The notes: generated by a model from the letters alone, not told the origin. 64,000 nucleotides of DNA from Oceanibaculum indicum P24 (GCF_000299935.1 NZ_AMRL01000001.1:1-64000), one strand, 5' to 3'. Positions 17,195-27,110 are shown, counted from the stretch's first letter. Translations and numbers: made by a program.

Positions 17195-17398
17195 ATGACG
17201 CAGAATGTTGGCGGTATCGACCGCACTCTCCGTATCGTCGCCGGTCTGGCGATCCTGTCGCTGCTGGTGCTGCTGGACGGCAACGAACGCTGGTGGGGCC
17301 TTCTCGGCCTAGTGCCGCTGACGACCGCCCTGCTGCGCTGGTGCCCGGCCTACACGCTGATCGGCGTGAACACCTGTCCGGCCAGGACCGCCGACTGA
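17195..17398 (+). CDS. DUF2892 small inner-membrane protein
   Basis: A 67-aa protein with the DUF2892/YgaP-C pattern: NVGGIDRTLRIVAGLAIL at the N-terminus, a second helix (WWGLLGLVPLTTALLRWCPAY) and the conserved end CPAYTLIGVNTC. AGGGGG precedes the ATG, so the 18-residue upstream extension of the open frame is not used. Such proteins form membrane helices next to rhodanese or sulfur-transfer proteins or occur alone. It ends 19 bp before a strong bidirectional terminator. Confidence 0.85.
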   Translation: MTQNVGGIDRTLRIVAGLAILSLLVLLDGNERWWGLLGLVPLTTALLRWCPAYTLIGVNTCPARTAD

Positions 17399-17417
17399 AC
17401 CGGCGAACCCAACAACG

Positions 17418-17452
17418 AAAAGGCCGGCTCCGTTTCCCGGAACCGGCCTTTT
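17418..17452. terminator. Bidirectional rho-independent terminator
   Basis: AAAAGGCCGG...CCGGCCTTTT forms a GC-rich stem flanked by A on one side and T on the other. It lies between the convergent DUF2892 gene and ccoP and can serve both strands. Confidence 0.85.
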
Positions 17453-17473
17453 CTCCCCCTCTACGACCTTGTG

Positions 17474-18349
17474 CTATTCACCGCCGCCCAGCGCGTGGAC
17501 ATAGACAGTCAGCTGCTTGATCGTCGAGTCGTCCAGCCGCCCGGCCCAGCCCGGCATGACACCGAATCGGGCATTGGTTATCGATTCGACCACCTTCGCC
17601 TTGCTGCCACCATAGAGCCAGATATCGTCGGCAAGGTTGGGTGCGCCCAGCTCCCGCATGCCCTCGCCCTTCTCGCCATGGCAGGCAGCGCATTGCGCGA
17701 CGAAAATCTCCTCGCCCCGCCCTGCTGCCGCCTTGTCGGTGCCGTGGCCGCTCAGCGACAGGACGTATTCCGCAACGTCGTTGATCTCCTCACGGTTCAG
17801 GATGCCATCGCGGCCGAAGCGCGGCATCTCCGAATAGCGCGCATCGGCACTGCTGTTCCGGATGCCGTGCAGGATGGTGTACTGGATATCTTCCAGCGCG
17901 CCGCCCCAAAGCCATTCGTCATCGACCAGCACCGGGAAGCCGGTATTGCCGGAGCCGCCGGCACCGTGACAGCCCGCGCAATTATCCGCGAAGGCGACGC
18001 GGCCGCCGGCCAGCGCGAAGGACAGCAGGTCGGCATCGCCACGGATTTCCTGCAGCGAGGCGCTGGCGATACGGTCATGCATGACCGCCTGGTCGGCACG
18101 CTTTGCGGCGATCTGCTCCTTGATCTCCTCGCGCTGCACATAGCCCAGCACGCCCTTGGTGTAGCCGCCGCCCATCAGGTTCGGCCAGGCCGGGTAGAGC
18201 ACCCAGTAGCCGATTGCCCAGATAATGGTGGCGTAGAAGGTGTACATCAGCCATTTCGGGGCCGGGTTATCCAGCTCGCGGATGCCGTCCCACTCATGGC
18301 CTGTTGTTTCGGTATCGGTCACCGGGTCCTTGATACGGTTGGTCGCCAT
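17474..18349 (-). CDS. ccoP: cbb3-type cytochrome c oxidase subunit III (dihaem)
   Basis: A 291-aa CcoP. One N-terminal membrane helix (about residues 34-56, MYTFYATIIWAIGYWVLYP) is preceded by the usual HEWDGIRELDNPAPKW. Two haem c sites follow: CAGCH at 124-128 and CAACH at 220-224, with axial Met in SEMPRFG and GVMPGWAGR. It takes electrons from cytochrome c and feeds CcoO and CcoN. The start at MATNRIKDP gives the family's length, and a longer frame would overlap ccoQ. It begins 4 bp after the ccoQ stop. Confidence 0.95.
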   Translation of the reverse strand: MATNRIKDPVTDTETTGHEWDGIRELDNPAPKWLMYTFYATIIWAIGYWVLYPAWPNLMGGGYTKGVLGYVQREEIKEQIAAKRADQAVMHDRIASASLQEIRGDADLLSFALAGGRVAFADNCAGCHGAGGSGNTGFPVLVDDEWLWGGALEDIQYTILHGIRNSSADARYSEMPRFGRDGILNREEINDVAEYVLSLSGHGTDKAAAGRGEEIFVAQCAACHGEKGEGMRELGAPNLADDIWLYGGSKAKVVESITNARFGVMPGWAGRLDDSTIKQLTVYVHALGGGE

Positions 18350-18353
18350 CGCC

Positions 18354-18530
18354 TCACTCCTTCCCGCTGCCGTTGCCGTTCTCGTCGCGCAACGGGATCT
18401 GGCTTGCCTCGTCATATTTCCTGCGGCCTCCGGGGCGCAGCGTCCAGAGCACCAGGCCGACGAACAGCATCATCAGCCACAGGCCCCAATAGCCGCGCAG
18501 AAACCCCGCGATTTCCTGAAGGATTTCCAT
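18354..18530 (-). CDS. ccoQ: cbb3-type oxidase subunit IV
   Basis: A 58-aa protein, MEILQEIAGFLRGYWGLWLM at the start, one membrane helix up to LVLWTLRP, then a polar tail (KYDEASQIPLRDE). Its position between ccoO and ccoP and the LRPGGRRKYDEAS end match CcoQ, a small subunit that stabilises the complex, notably in the presence of oxygen. Spacing is 6 bp from ccoO and 4 bp to ccoP. Confidence 0.9.
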   Translation of the reverse strand: MEILQEIAGFLRGYWGLWLMMLFVGLVLWTLRPGGRRKYDEASQIPLRDENGNGSGKE

Positions 18531-18536
18531 CGCGCC

Positions 18537-19274
18537 CTACTGCCGCAGATCGTCGAGATCGTGGGCGCTGAAGTCGACCAGCGTGCCCAGCATCTGCATG
18601 TAGGCGACCAGCGCATCCATCTCGGTCAGCCGCTTCGGATCGCCGTCGAAATCCCCGACCACCGCCTTCGGATAGCGCGCCTGCAGGGCGGCATGGTCGC
18701 CCTCCGGGTCGGCCTGGGCCAGAAGGTCGGCCTTTGCCTCGGCAATCATCTCGTCGGTGTAGGGCACACCCACCCGGCGCAGCGCCACCAGATGGCCGGC
18801 GATATCGTCGGTGCGGATCAGCTTATCCGCCAGGAACGGATAGGCCGGCATCACCGATTCCGGCACCACGGCGCGCGGATCGATCATGTGCACCACATGC
18901 CATTCGTTGGAGTATTTGCCGCCGACACGCGCCAGATCCGGGCCGGTGCGCTTGGAACCCCACTGGAACGGATGGTCGTACATGCTCTCCGCCGCCAGGC
19001 TGTAATGGCCATAGCGCTCGACCTCGTCGCGGAACGGACGGATCTGCTGGCTGTGGCAGGCATAGCAGCCTTCGCGGATGTAGATGTTGCGGCCGACCTG
19101 CTCCAGCGGGGTATAGGGGCGCACGCCCTTCACCCGCTCGATGGTGGTCTCGATCGTGTAGAGCGGCACGATCTCCACGATGCCGCCGATCGAGATGGTC
19201 AGCAGCACGAGGACCAGCATCAGCAGGCCGTTCTTCTCAAGCCGCTCATGGCTGAACAATGCGGTTTTCGCCAT
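18537..19274 (-). CDS. ccoO: cbb3-type cytochrome c oxidase subunit II (monohaem)
   Basis: A 245-aa CcoO with an N-terminal membrane anchor (residues about 16-37), the family motif [23 protein letters not shown] with the haem c site CYACH at 70-74, and [18 protein letters not shown]. The axial Met lies in SVMPAYPFL. It receives electrons from CcoP and hands them to the haem b of CcoN. The gene follows ccoN by 15 bp. Confidence 0.95.
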   Translation of the reverse strand: MAKTALFSHERLEKNGLLMLVLVLLTISIGGIVEIVPLYTIETTIERVKGVRPYTPLEQVGRNIYIREGCYACHSQQIRPFRDEVERYGHYSLAAESMYDHPFQWGSKRTGPDLARVGGKYSNEWHVVHMIDPRAVVPESVMPAYPFLADKLIRTDDIAGHLVALRRVGVPYTDEMIAEAKADLLAQADPEGDHAALQARYPKAVVGDFDGDPKRLTEMDALVAYMQMLGTLVDFSAHDLDDLRQ

Positions 19275-19289
19275 TGGTCTGATCCTCGC

Positions 19290-20765
19290 TTACTCGGCCG
19301 GGCGCAGCGCGCCGCTGCGCGGCGTGGCGGCAATCGGCAGCTCCGCGCGGGTATCGCCGCGCACCGTGCGCACCAGGTTGTAGACCATGATCAGCGCGCC
19401 CAGCAGGAACAGCACCCCGCCCAGCGCCCGGATCACATAGAAGGGATGCATGGCCGCCACGGTCTCGACGAAGGAGTACTGCAGGAAGCCGAGATGGTCG
19501 TAGGCGCGCCACATCAGACCCTGCATGATGCCCGACACCCACATCGCGGTGATGTAGAGCACGATGCCCAGCGTCGCGATCCAGAAATGCCAGCCGACGA
19601 GGCGCAGCGAATACAGCTCCTCACGCTTCCACAGCTTGGGCACCAGGTAATAGACCGCCCCGAAGCTGATGAAGGCGACCCAGCCCAGCGCGCCGGAATG
19701 CACATGGCCAACCGTCCAGTCGGTATAGTGCGACAGCGCGTTCACCGCCTTGATCGACATGACCGGCCCCTCGAAGGTGGACATGCCGTAGAAGGCGACG
19801 GCGGTGACCAGGAATCGCATCACCGGGTCGGTCCGCAATTTGTCCCACGCCCCCGACAGGGTCATGATGCCGTTCACCATGCCGCCCCAGGACGGCACCC
19901 ACAGCATGATCGAGAAGGTCATGCCCAGCGTCTGCGCCCAGTCCGGCAGTGCCGTGTAGTGCAGGTGATGCGGGCCGGCCCAGATGTAGAGGAAGATCAG
20001 CGCCCAGAAATGGATGATCGACAGCCGGTAGGAATAGACCGGCCGCTCGGCGCGCTTGGGCACGAAATAATACATCATGCCGAGGAAGCCGGCGGTCAGG
20101 AAGAAGCCGACCGCGTTATGGCCGTACCACCATTGCAGCAGTGCATCCTGCACGCCCGAGGCCGCCGAATAGCTCTTCAGCCCGAAGAACGAGACCGGCA
20201 TCGCCAGGTTGTTGAAGATGTGCAGCACCGCGATGGTGATGATGAAGGCCATGTAGAACCAGTTGGCCACATAGATGTGCGTCTCTTTGCGGGTCAGCAC
20301 GGTGCCCATGAAGATCACCAGATAGACGACCCAGACCAGCGTCAGCCACAGATCGACATACCATTCCGGCTCGGCATATTCCCGGCCCTGGGTCACGCCC
20401 ATGACGTAGCCCAGCGCCGCCATGACGATGAAGAACTGGTAGCCCCAGAACACGAAGCGCGCCAGCGACGGCCCGCCGAACAGGGCGGTGCGGCAGGTCC
20501 GCTGCACCACATAGAAGGAAGTACCCAGCAGCGCGTTGCCGCCGAAGGCGAAGATCGCCGCCGAGGTGTGCAGCGGGCGCAGCCGCCCGAAGGTGGTGAA
20601 CTCGATCCCCAGATTGAGGGCCGGAAAGGCCAGCTGGAAGGCAATGTAGGTGCCCGCCAGGAAGGCAACGACGCCCCAGAACACGGTGGCGATCACGAAC
20701 AGCCGGACGACTTCCTCGTCATATGCCGGGCTGATATCAGCCGGTTTCATGGCGACAGCGCTCAT
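19290..20765 (-). CDS. ccoN: cbb3-type cytochrome c oxidase subunit I
   Basis: A 491-aa, 12-helix haem-copper oxidase core. Haem b and CuB ligand regions are visible ([59 protein letters not shown]). It lacks the glutamate and tyrosine motif of aa3 oxidases, as cbb3 enzymes do. It reduces O2 with high affinity and pumps protons. Its ATG overlaps the stop of the small membrane gene upstream (ATGA), so the two are coupled. An FNR-type box lies upstream of the whole unit. Confidence 0.96.
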   Translation of the reverse strand: MSAVAMKPADISPAYDEEVVRLFVIATVFWGVVAFLAGTYIAFQLAFPALNLGIEFTTFGRLRPLHTSAAIFAFGGNALLGTSFYVVQRTCRTALFGGPSLARFVFWGYQFFIVMAALGYVMGVTQGREYAEPEWYVDLWLTLVWVVYLVIFMGTVLTRKETHIYVANWFYMAFIITIAVLHIFNNLAMPVSFFGLKSYSAASGVQDALLQWWYGHNAVGFFLTAGFLGMMYYFVPKRAERPVYSYRLSIIHFWALIFLYIWAGPHHLHYTALPDWAQTLGMTFSIMLWVPSWGGMVNGIMTLSGAWDKLRTDPVMRFLVTAVAFYGMSTFEGPVMSIKAVNALSHYTDWTVGHVHSGALGWVAFISFGAVYYLVPKLWKREELYSLRLVGWHFWIATLGIVLYITAMWVSGIMQGLMWRAYDHLGFLQYSFVETVAAMHPFYVIRALGGVLFLLGALIMVYNLVRTVRGDTRAELPIAATPRSGALRPAE

Positions 20766-20977
20766 GGCACGGTTTCCCCAATCTTGTCGGCAGGCTGCTT
20801 CTTTGCTGCGTCGAAGCTGCGCCGCATCAGGTCGAAGACGAACAGGCAGGCAAAGCCCAGCAGCCCCAGCCCGAAGATATAAAGGGCGCTATCGCGCGTG
20901 CCGGCGGCCAGGAACAGCCCCAGCACCCCCAGCACGGCGACGACCGCGCCCAGCGGCCACATCAGTGGATCCTTCAT
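20762..20977 (-). CDS. Small two-helix membrane protein coupled to ccoN
   Basis: A 71-aa protein: [20 protein letters not shown], a second helix ([18 protein letters not shown]) and a short basic tail ([11 protein letters not shown]). It overlaps ccoN by four bases. Small hydrophobic genes at this place occur in other alphaproteobacterial cco operons; I do not know an assigned role. It could help assembly of CcoN. GGGGGTG upstream supports the start. Confidence 0.7.
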   Translation of the reverse strand: MKDPLMWPLGAVVAVLGVLGLFLAAGTRDSALYIFGLGLLGFACLFVFDLMRRSFDAAKKQPADKIGETVP

Positions 20978-21029
20978 CGCAATGCACCCCCGCGATTCGT
21001 GCGTTTGAATTGGCGATTGAAAAAAATGG

Positions 21030-21818
21030 TCACGCTTCCTCGATCTCGATCAGGTCGCGATAGGCATGCCAGCTCGCGAAGCCGATCAGCGGGAAGGTGA
21101 CAAGAAGCCCGACATAGGCGACCGCGATGCCGGCGCCGATGAACAGGGTGACAAGCGCCCCCCAGCCGATCATCACCAGCGGGTTGCGCACGACAGCCTT
21201 CAGGCTGGCCAGCACCGCCGTGACCGCGTTCACGTCGCGGTCCAGCAGCAGCGGGATCGACACCACGCTGATCGCCAGGGTCAGCGCCGCCAGCACGCCA
21301 CCAACCAGCGTGCCGACGATCAGGAAGGGCAGCCCCTCCGCCGACAGCAGCGTGCTGGAGATCAGCAGCTCCCAGCTCGGCGGCTGGGTCCCGAAGAACA
21401 GCGCGAAGATCAGGAAGGCCAGCCTGATCCAGGCCAGCAGCAACAGCATCAGCACCACGCCGACGCCCATGATCTGCCCCGGATTGGCCTTCCAGGCCGT
21501 CATCGCGTCGCCCAGCGTCGGCCGGATGCCGTAGGACAGCTTGCGGCTGACCTCATACAGGCCGACCGCCAGCACCGGCCCCACCAGCATGAAGCCGGCG
21601 GCCAGCGGCAGCACCAGATAGAACAGCCCCAGCAGCCACAGCCCCAGCGTCAGCAGGAAGCTGCCGACGACGAACAGCGCGCCATAGGCCAGGGCCACGC
21701 CCGGCACCGCCTGGAAATCGCGCCAGCCGGCCGACAGCCACGCCCACGGACGATCCGGCGCAATTGGCCGGATGGTGATCCGCAACGCGCCACTTCCAGA
21801 AGAAACCGCTTCGCTCAT
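21030..21818 (-). CDS. DUF2189 integral membrane protein
   Basis: A 262-aa protein with about six hydrophobic helices. The N-terminal IRPIAPDRPWAWLSAGWRDFQAVPGVALAYG is the DUF2189 signature, and the end (FPLIGFASWHAYRDLI) is also conserved. The start at MSEAVSS has GGAGGGGGGA seven bases upstream; a longer frame would run through the FNR box. It is the first gene leftward from the FNR-type site and is probably the head of the cco structural unit (52 bp to the next gene). Function unknown; many such genes lie near respiratory oxidases. Confidence 0.85.
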   Translation of the reverse strand: MSEAVSSGSGALRITIRPIAPDRPWAWLSAGWRDFQAVPGVALAYGALFVVGSFLLTLGLWLLGLFYLVLPLAAGFMLVGPVLAVGLYEVSRKLSYGIRPTLGDAMTAWKANPGQIMGVGVVLMLLLLAWIRLAFLIFALFFGTQPPSWELLISSTLLSAEGLPFLIVGTLVGGVLAALTLAISVVSIPLLLDRDVNAVTAVLASLKAVVRNPLVMIGWGALVTLFIGAGIAVAYVGLLVTFPLIGFASWHAYRDLIEIEEA

Positions 21819-21873
21819 GAAAGTCCCCCCTCCAGGATTTCCCGCACTATCGTTCAGGTGGCAGGCGGTTGCC

Positions 21874-21887
21874 TTGATCTGGATCAA
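21874..21887. promoter_or_regulatory. FNR/FixK box between the divergent cco units
   Basis: TTGATCTGGATCAA is a perfect TTGAT-N4-ATCAA palindrome. It is 55 bp from the DUF2189 start and 72 bp from the TauE/SafE-family start. On the leftward strand a GATAGT at 21852-21847 sits where a -10 would fall for class II activation. Confidence 0.88.
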
Positions 21888-21959
21888 TGAGTTTTTGCAG
21901 CGCAACAACGCATGATCGCGCTGTATCCCCATCCCCTGCACACGCTATATTAGAATATC

Positions 21960-22745
21960 ATGCTTCTGGACTCCGATCCGCTCCTTCTCGAACTGCTCGC
22001 CGCAGGCTATGCCCATTGCGCCAGCGCGGTTTCGGGTGTGGTCTCGACGCAGGGCGGCCTGTTCGGCGGCATGTTCCTGGCCGGGCTGGTGGGCAGTGCG
22101 GCGCATTGCGTCGGCATGTGCGGCCCGTTCGTGCTGCAGCAGGCGGCGGATCGCGCGCAGTCGGTCCCGGCCGCGCGGATGAGCGAATTCACCCGTATCT
22201 CCGGTGCCTTGCTGCTGCCCTATCATCTGGGACGCCTCACCACCTATGCGGCACTTGGCGCCGGTGTAGCGGCACTGACCGGCAGTCTGGCGCAGCTGTC
22301 ATGGTTCGGCTGGCTGCCGTCCCTGCTGCTGGCGCTGGCGGCGCTGTTGTTCCTGGCGGTGGCGCTGGAACGGCTCGGTCTCCTCCGGCGCCTGCCGGTT
22401 CCCGCAGTGGCGGTTCCCTGGTCCGGCTGGGTCAGCCGCACCGCCGCGCCCCTGCTGCGGGGCGGCGGCGCGCTGCGCGGCTATCTGCTGGGTCTGGTGC
22501 TTGGCTTCATTCCTTGCGGCCTGCTGTATGGCGCCTTTGCCGCCGCCGCCGGCACGGCCGATCCGCTGGCCGGCGGGCTGGCGCTCCTCACCTTCGGGCT
22601 TGGCACCGTTCCGGCGCTGATCGGCGTCGCGCTGGCCGGCGGCCTCGCCTGGCGGCGCTGGCAAGCCCCCCTCACCCCGGTTCTGCCGCTGCTGATGCTG
22701 GTCAATGCCGGCATGCTCGGCTACCTCGCCTGGAGCATGGCCTGA
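21960..22745 (+). CDS. Sulfite exporter TauE/SafE-type membrane protein of the cco assembly operon
   Basis: A 261-aa protein with six to seven helices. Conserved cysteines occur in AAHCVGMCGPFV near residue 45 and in LGFIPCGLLYGA near residue 180, which is the pattern of the UreH-like/TauE-SafE family genes often found with ccoGHIS. Cys pairs in membrane helices suggest metal (copper) handling or thiol transfer for oxidase assembly; this is an inference. It is the first gene rightward of the FNR box and shares the TGATG stop/start overlap with ccoG. Confidence 0.8.
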   Translation: MLLDSDPLLLELLAAGYAHCASAVSGVVSTQGGLFGGMFLAGLVGSAAHCVGMCGPFVLQQAADRAQSVPAARMSEFTRISGALLLPYHLGRLTTYAALGAGVAALTGSLAQLSWFGWLPSLLLALAALLFLAVALERLGLLRRLPVPAVAVPWSGWVSRTAAPLLRGGGALRGYLLGLVLGFIPCGLLYGAFAAAAGTADPLAGGLALLTFGLGTVPALIGVALAGGLAWRRWQAPLTPVLPLLMLVNAGMLGYLAWSMA

Positions 22746-24220
22746 TGAATACGCATCATATCAGCGCCGACACGCATGAACTGCCGCATCCGCCGGAACA
22801 GGAAAAGCCGCGCAAGGCGCTGTTCGCCAACCGGCCGAAAGCCTATCCGAAATGGATCGTCGGCCGCTTCCGCCGGATGAAGTGGGCGGTCATGGCGCTG
22901 CTTCTGGGTCTGTATTACCTGGCCCCCTGGCTGCGCTGGGACCGCGGGCCCGGCGCGCCGGACCAGGCGATCTTGGTCGATATGCCCGGTCGCCGGCTGT
23001 ATTTCTTCTTCCTCGAGATCTGGCCGCAGGAAGTCTATTACCTGACCGGCGTGCTGATCCTTGCCGCCGTTGGGCTGTTCCTCGCCACCTCGCTGCTGGG
23101 CCGGGTCTGGTGCGGCTTCACCTGCCCGCAGACGGTGTGGACCGATTTGTTCCTGATGGTGGAACGCTTCGTGGAGGGTGACCGCGCCCAGCGCATCCGG
23201 CTGGACAATGGTCCGCTGACCCTCAACAAGATCGCAAGGAAAGTCACCAAGCATCTGATATGGCTGGCGATTGCGGTTGCCACCGGCGGTGCTTGGATTT
23301 TCTATTTCAACGACGCGCCGACCCTGATGGGCGACATCCTGCGCTTCGATATCTCGCCCACCATCCTGTTCTTCGTCGGCCTGTTCACCGCCACCACCTA
23401 TCTGCTGGCCGGCATCGTGCGCGAGCAGGTCTGTGTCTATATGTGTCCCTGGCCGCGCTTTCAGGCGGCAATGCTGGACGAGCATTCGACCACCGTCACC
23501 TATCAGGCCTGGCGCGGCGAACAGCGCGGCCCGAAGCGCAAGACGGAAAGCTGGGAGGGACGCGGCGACTGCATCGACTGCAACCAGTGCGTCCAGGTCT
23601 GTCCGACCGGCATCGACATCCGCGACGGCCAGCAGCTTGACTGCATCGGCTGCGGCCTGTGCATCGACGCCTGCAACGAGGTGATGACGAAGATCGGCCG
23701 ACCCGGCGAGCTGATCACCTTCGACACGCAGATGAACCAGACCGCCCGCGCGGCGGGCCAGCCCACCAGCGGGCTGCACATCTTCCGCCCGCGCACACTG
23801 ATCTATCTCGCCGTGCTGGCCATCGTCGGCGGCGTCATGCTGGCCAGCCTGATGAGCCGCAGCGATGCCGACCTGTCGGTGCAGCGCGACCGCGTGCCGC
23901 TGTTCGTGCAGCTTGGCAATGGCCGCATCCAGAACAGCTACACGCTGAAGATCCTGAACAAGGAGCGCGCCGACCGCAGCTTCGAGATGACGATCCCCGC
24001 CCTGCCGCAGGCGGAATTGTCGCTCGTCGGCCATGAGGAGGAGGCCGGCCAGGCCGCCACCCTGACCGTGAAGCCGGACAGCGTCGGCAGCTACCGCATC
24101 CATGTCCGCATGCCGCGCGAGGCGCTGCAGGGGGCGAGCACGCCGGTCAGCTTCCTTCTGCGTGACGCGACGACCGGTGAGTCCTATTCTATCGACACTG
24201 TATTCCTGGGGCCGAAATGA
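22745..24220 (+). CDS. ccoG: cbb3 oxidase accessory protein, membrane 4Fe-4S ferredoxin
   Basis: A 491-aa protein. The true start is the ATG overlapping the upstream TGA; the open frame extends further 5' but that part is antisense or out-of-frame to the TauE-type gene. Features seen are helices around GYKx-type polar loops, CGFTCPQTVW and CVYMCPWPRFQ (cysteines facing the metal site), two clusters (CIDCNQCVQVCP and CIGCGLCIDACN), and a C-terminal periplasmic domain after SLMSRSDADL. CcoG (RdxA/FixG) is linked to copper reduction during cbb3 assembly. It overlaps ccoH by four bases. Confidence 0.95.
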   Translation: MNTHHISADTHELPHPPEQEKPRKALFANRPKAYPKWIVGRFRRMKWAVMALLLGLYYLAPWLRWDRGPGAPDQAILVDMPGRRLYFFFLEIWPQEVYYLTGVLILAAVGLFLATSLLGRVWCGFTCPQTVWTDLFLMVERFVEGDRAQRIRLDNGPLTLNKIARKVTKHLIWLAIAVATGGAWIFYFNDAPTLMGDILRFDISPTILFFVGLFTATTYLLAGIVREQVCVYMCPWPRFQAAMLDEHSTTVTYQAWRGEQRGPKRKTESWEGRGDCIDCNQCVQVCPTGIDIRDGQQLDCIGCGLCIDACNEVMTKIGRPGELITFDTQMNQTARAAGQPTSGLHIFRPRTLIYLAVLAIVGGVMLASLMSRSDADLSVQRDRVPLFVQLGNGRIQNSYTLKILNKERADRSFEMTIPALPQAELSLVGHEEEAGQAATLTVKPDSVGSYRIHVRMPREALQGASTPVSFLLRDATTGESYSIDTVFLGPK

Positions 24221-24738
24221 GCATGACCGACCGCCTGCCCGACGGCATGAGCACCACCGGAGAGCACCGGCGCGGACGCTGGTATCCCTGGCTGTTCGTC
24301 GGCTTCTTCGCCGTGGTGTTCGCCGTCAACGCCATCATGATCGGCATCGCGCTCTCGACCTGGACGGGGCTTGAGACCCGCGATCATTACCGCAAGGGGC
24401 TGGCCTATAACGACGTCATCGACAGGCAGGCCGCCCAGCAGGCACGCGGCTGGCAGGTATCGCTCGGCTGGACGGCGCTGGAAGCTACGCGCGGCGAGCT
24501 GAAAGTCACCCTGCAGGACGGCAGCGGCAACCCGATCAATGGTGCGGGCGTGGTGGTGGAACTGCGCCGCCCGACCGATGCCGGGCTCGACCGGCTGGTA
24601 CCGCTGGTGGCGCGCGGCGACGGCTTCTATGCGGCGCGCGAGACGCTGCCCGCGGCCGGCAACTGGAATGCCCGGCTGGTGATCCGTAACGGCGACGACA
24701 CCCATATCCAGATGGAACGGCTCTGGATCGCCGAATAG
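24217..24738 (+). CDS. ccoH: cbb3 oxidase assembly protein FixH/CcoH
   Basis: A 173-aa protein with one N-terminal membrane helix (WYPWLFVGFFAVVFAVNAIM) and a periplasmic beta-domain with the FixH features TRDHYRKGLAYND and GWQVSLGW. CcoH interacts with the cbb3 subunits and is needed for stable assembly. It starts at ATGA overlapping ccoG and ends 17 bp before ccoI. Confidence 0.92.
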   Translation: MSMTDRLPDGMSTTGEHRRGRWYPWLFVGFFAVVFAVNAIMIGIALSTWTGLETRDHYRKGLAYNDVIDRQAAQQARGWQVSLGWTALEATRGELKVTLQDGSGNPINGAGVVVELRRPTDAGLDRLVPLVARGDGFYAARETLPAAGNWNARLVIRNGDDTHIQMERLWIAE

Positions 24739-24755
24739 GCGACACCGGGCCCGCC

Positions 24756-27110
24756 ATGACCGAGTCCTGCCTGCATTGCGAACAGCCGATCCCTGACGGA
24801 TTTCCGGCTGCGGCGCAATTCTGCTGTAACGGCTGCGAGGCGGCCTATCACACCATCCGGGGGCTGGGGCTCGACACCTATTACGCCCGGCGCAGCATCG
24901 ACCCCGCCCTCGCCCCGCCGCAGCCGGAGGAAGATGCGCCGGCGCGCGATTACGCCGCCCTCGTCCAGCACGGCGATGACGGCATCGACCGGCTTTACCT
25001 GATGGTGGACGGGCTGCATTGCGCGGCCTGCGTCTGGCTGATCGAAAGCGTGCTGGCCCGGCATGCCGGCGTGGTCGCGGCGCGCCTCAACATGACGACG
25101 CGCCGGCTGCGCCTGGAATGGCGGGCAGCGGAGGCCGAGCCGAACGCGCTGGTCGCGGCGATTACCGCGCTGGGCTACCGCGTTGCCCCCTTCGACCCCG
25201 CCCGGCTGGCCGACACGCAGTCGCAGACCGAACGCACGCTGCTGCGCTCGCTGGCGGTTGCCGGATTCGCCGCCGGCAATGTGATGCTGCTGTCGGTCGC
25301 CATCTGGGCCGGCCATTTCCAGGATATGGGGCCGGCAACGCGCGACCTGATGCACTGGGTCTCCGCGCTGATCGCCCTGCCCGCCATCGCCTATGCCGGC
25401 CAGCCCTTCTTCCGTTCCGCCCTCTCAGCACTTGCCGCCCGGCGCACCAACATGGATGTGCCGATCTCCATCGGCGTCGTGCTGACGGCGGGGGTCAGCC
25501 TGCTGGAGACGATGCGCGGCGGGCCGCACGCCTATTTCGACAGCGCCATCACGCTGCTGTTCTTCTTGCTGATCGGCCGCTATCTGGATGCCCGCGCGCG
25601 CGGCAAGGTGCGCGGCACGGCGGAGCATCTGCTGGCGCTGAACGCCAGCGCCGTCACGGTGCTGCAGGCGGATGGCGGCACGAAGCTTCTGCCGGTCGAG
25701 CGCGTCGCTCCCGGCATGATCGTGCTGGTGGCGGCCGGTGCGCGCGTGCCTGTGGACGGGCGGATCACCGATGGGCAGTCCGATCTGGATACCAGCCTGA
25801 TCACCGGCGAGAGCCTGCCCGGCACCGCCGGTCCCGGTAACATGGTCCATGCCGGCACGCTGAACCTGACCGCGCCGCTGAAGCTGACCGTCACGGCGGT
25901 CGGCGAGGGCACGCTGCTGGCCGAGATCGTCCGCCTGACGGAGACCGCCGAGCAGGGCCGCGCGCGTTATGTGGCGCTGGCCGACCGTGTCTCGCGGCTC
26001 TATGCGCCGGTGGTGCATCTTCTGGCGCTCATCGCCTTCCTCGGCTGGATCGCGCTGGGTGGCCTCGCCTGGCAGCCGGCGCTGATGATCGCGGTGGCCG
26101 TCCTCATCATCACCTGCCCCTGCGCGCTGGCGCTGGCCGTGCCCTCGGTGCAGGTGCTGGCGACCGGGCGGTTGATGCGGCGCGGCATCCTGCTGAAATC
26201 AGCCACCGCGCTGGAACGTCTGGTGCAGATCGACCGGGTCGTCTTCGACAAGACCGGTACGCTGACACTGGGCCGGCCGGAGCTGATCGATACCGACATG
26301 CCGCCGGAAATCCTTGAGCTGGCCGCCCGCATCGCCGCCGCCAGCCGGCATCCGCTGGCGCAGGCACTGGTGAAGGCGGTGCCGGGCGCAACCGCGCCAG
26401 ACGGTGTTCGGGAAGAGCCGGGCGCCGGACTCGCCTGGGGCGATATAAGGCTGGGCAGCCGGCGCTGGACCGGCGTATCCGGCGATACGGCAGCCGATTC
26501 GGATGGGCCGGAGCTCTGGCTGGCGCGACCGGGCGAGCCGCCGGTGCGCTTCCGCTTCCGCGATACGCTGCGCGCCGATGCCGCCGAAGTTGTCGCGACC
26601 TTGAAGGCGCGCGGGGCCACACTCTCCCTACTGTCGGGCGACCGGCCGGGCAGTGTCGAGGCGACGGCGCACGCCGCCGGCATCGTGGACTGGCGCGCGG
26701 AATGCCTGCCAGCGGACAAGGTGACGGCGATCCGCGCCTGGGTCGATGCCGGCGAAAAGGTGCTGATGGTGGGCGACGGGCTGAACGACGCCCCGGCGCT
26801 GGCGGCGGCCACCGTCTCGCTGTCGCCGGCCAGCGCGGCGGAGATCAGCCAGAACGCCGCCGACGCGGTGTTTCAGGGTGAGCGCCTGTCGCCAATCCTG
26901 GAAATCCTGGCGGTGGCGACGAAGGCCGACCGGCTGGTCCGGCAGAACTTCGCCATCGCGCTCGGCTATAATATGCTGGCGGTGCCGCTGGCGATGGCCG
27001 GCCATGTGACGCCGCTGATCGCCGCGATTGCCATGTCCAGCTCCTCCATCCTGGTCATCGGCAACGCGCTGAGGCTGAACTGGGGACCAAAGGACGGAAA
27101 CCGCGCATGA
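24756..27110 (+). CDS. ccoI: Copper-translocating P1B-type ATPase for cbb3 assembly
   Basis: A 784-aa P-type ATPase. An N-terminal zinc-ribbon-like cysteine block (CLHCEQ...FCCNGCEAAYH) is typical of FixI/CcoI. A metal-binding domain with LHCAAC (Cys89, Cys92) follows, then the CPC transport motif at 454-456, the phosphorylated Asp498 in DKTGTLT, the HP motif in SRHPLAQAL and GDGLNDAPAL. It exports copper to the periplasm for loading CcoN CuB. It overlaps ccoS by four bases. Confidence 0.95.
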   Translation: MTESCLHCEQPIPDGFPAAAQFCCNGCEAAYHTIRGLGLDTYYARRSIDPALAPPQPEEDAPARDYAALVQHGDDGIDRLYLMVDGLHCAACVWLIESVLARHAGVVAARLNMTTRRLRLEWRAAEAEPNALVAAITALGYRVAPFDPARLADTQSQTERTLLRSLAVAGFAAGNVMLLSVAIWAGHFQDMGPATRDLMHWVSALIALPAIAYAGQPFFRSALSALAARRTNMDVPISIGVVLTAGVSLLETMRGGPHAYFDSAITLLFFLLIGRYLDARARGKVRGTAEHLLALNASAVTVLQADGGTKLLPVERVAPGMIVLVAAGARVPVDGRITDGQSDLDTSLITGESLPGTAGPGNMVHAGTLNLTAPLKLTVTAVGEGTLLAEIVRLTETAEQGRARYVALADRVSRLYAPVVHLLALIAFLGWIALGGLAWQPALMIAVAVLIITCPCALALAVPSVQVLATGRLMRRGILLKSATALERLVQIDRVVFDKTGTLTLGRPELIDTDMPPEILELAARIAAASRHPLAQALVKAVPGATAPDGVREEPGAGLAWGDIRLGSRRWTGVSGDTAADSDGPELWLARPGEPPVRFRFRDTLRADAAEVVATLKARGATLSLLSGDRPGSVEATAHAAGIVDWRAECLPADKVTAIRAWVDAGEKVLMVGDGLNDAPALAAATVSLSPASAAEISQNAADAVFQGERLSPILEILAVATKADRLVRQNFAIALGYNMLAVPLAMAGHVTPLIAAIAMSSSSILVIGNALRLNWGPKDGNRA

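Noticed and set aside
18240-20882. Plus-strand open frame of 880 codons opposite ccoNOQP
   Set aside because: Antisense shadow of four well-identified oxidase genes; His/Gln/Arg-rich translation with no motif.
21887-22744. 5' extension of the ccoG open frame
   Set aside because: It runs out of frame through the TauE/SafE-type gene; the ccoG start is the ATG overlapping that gene's stop.
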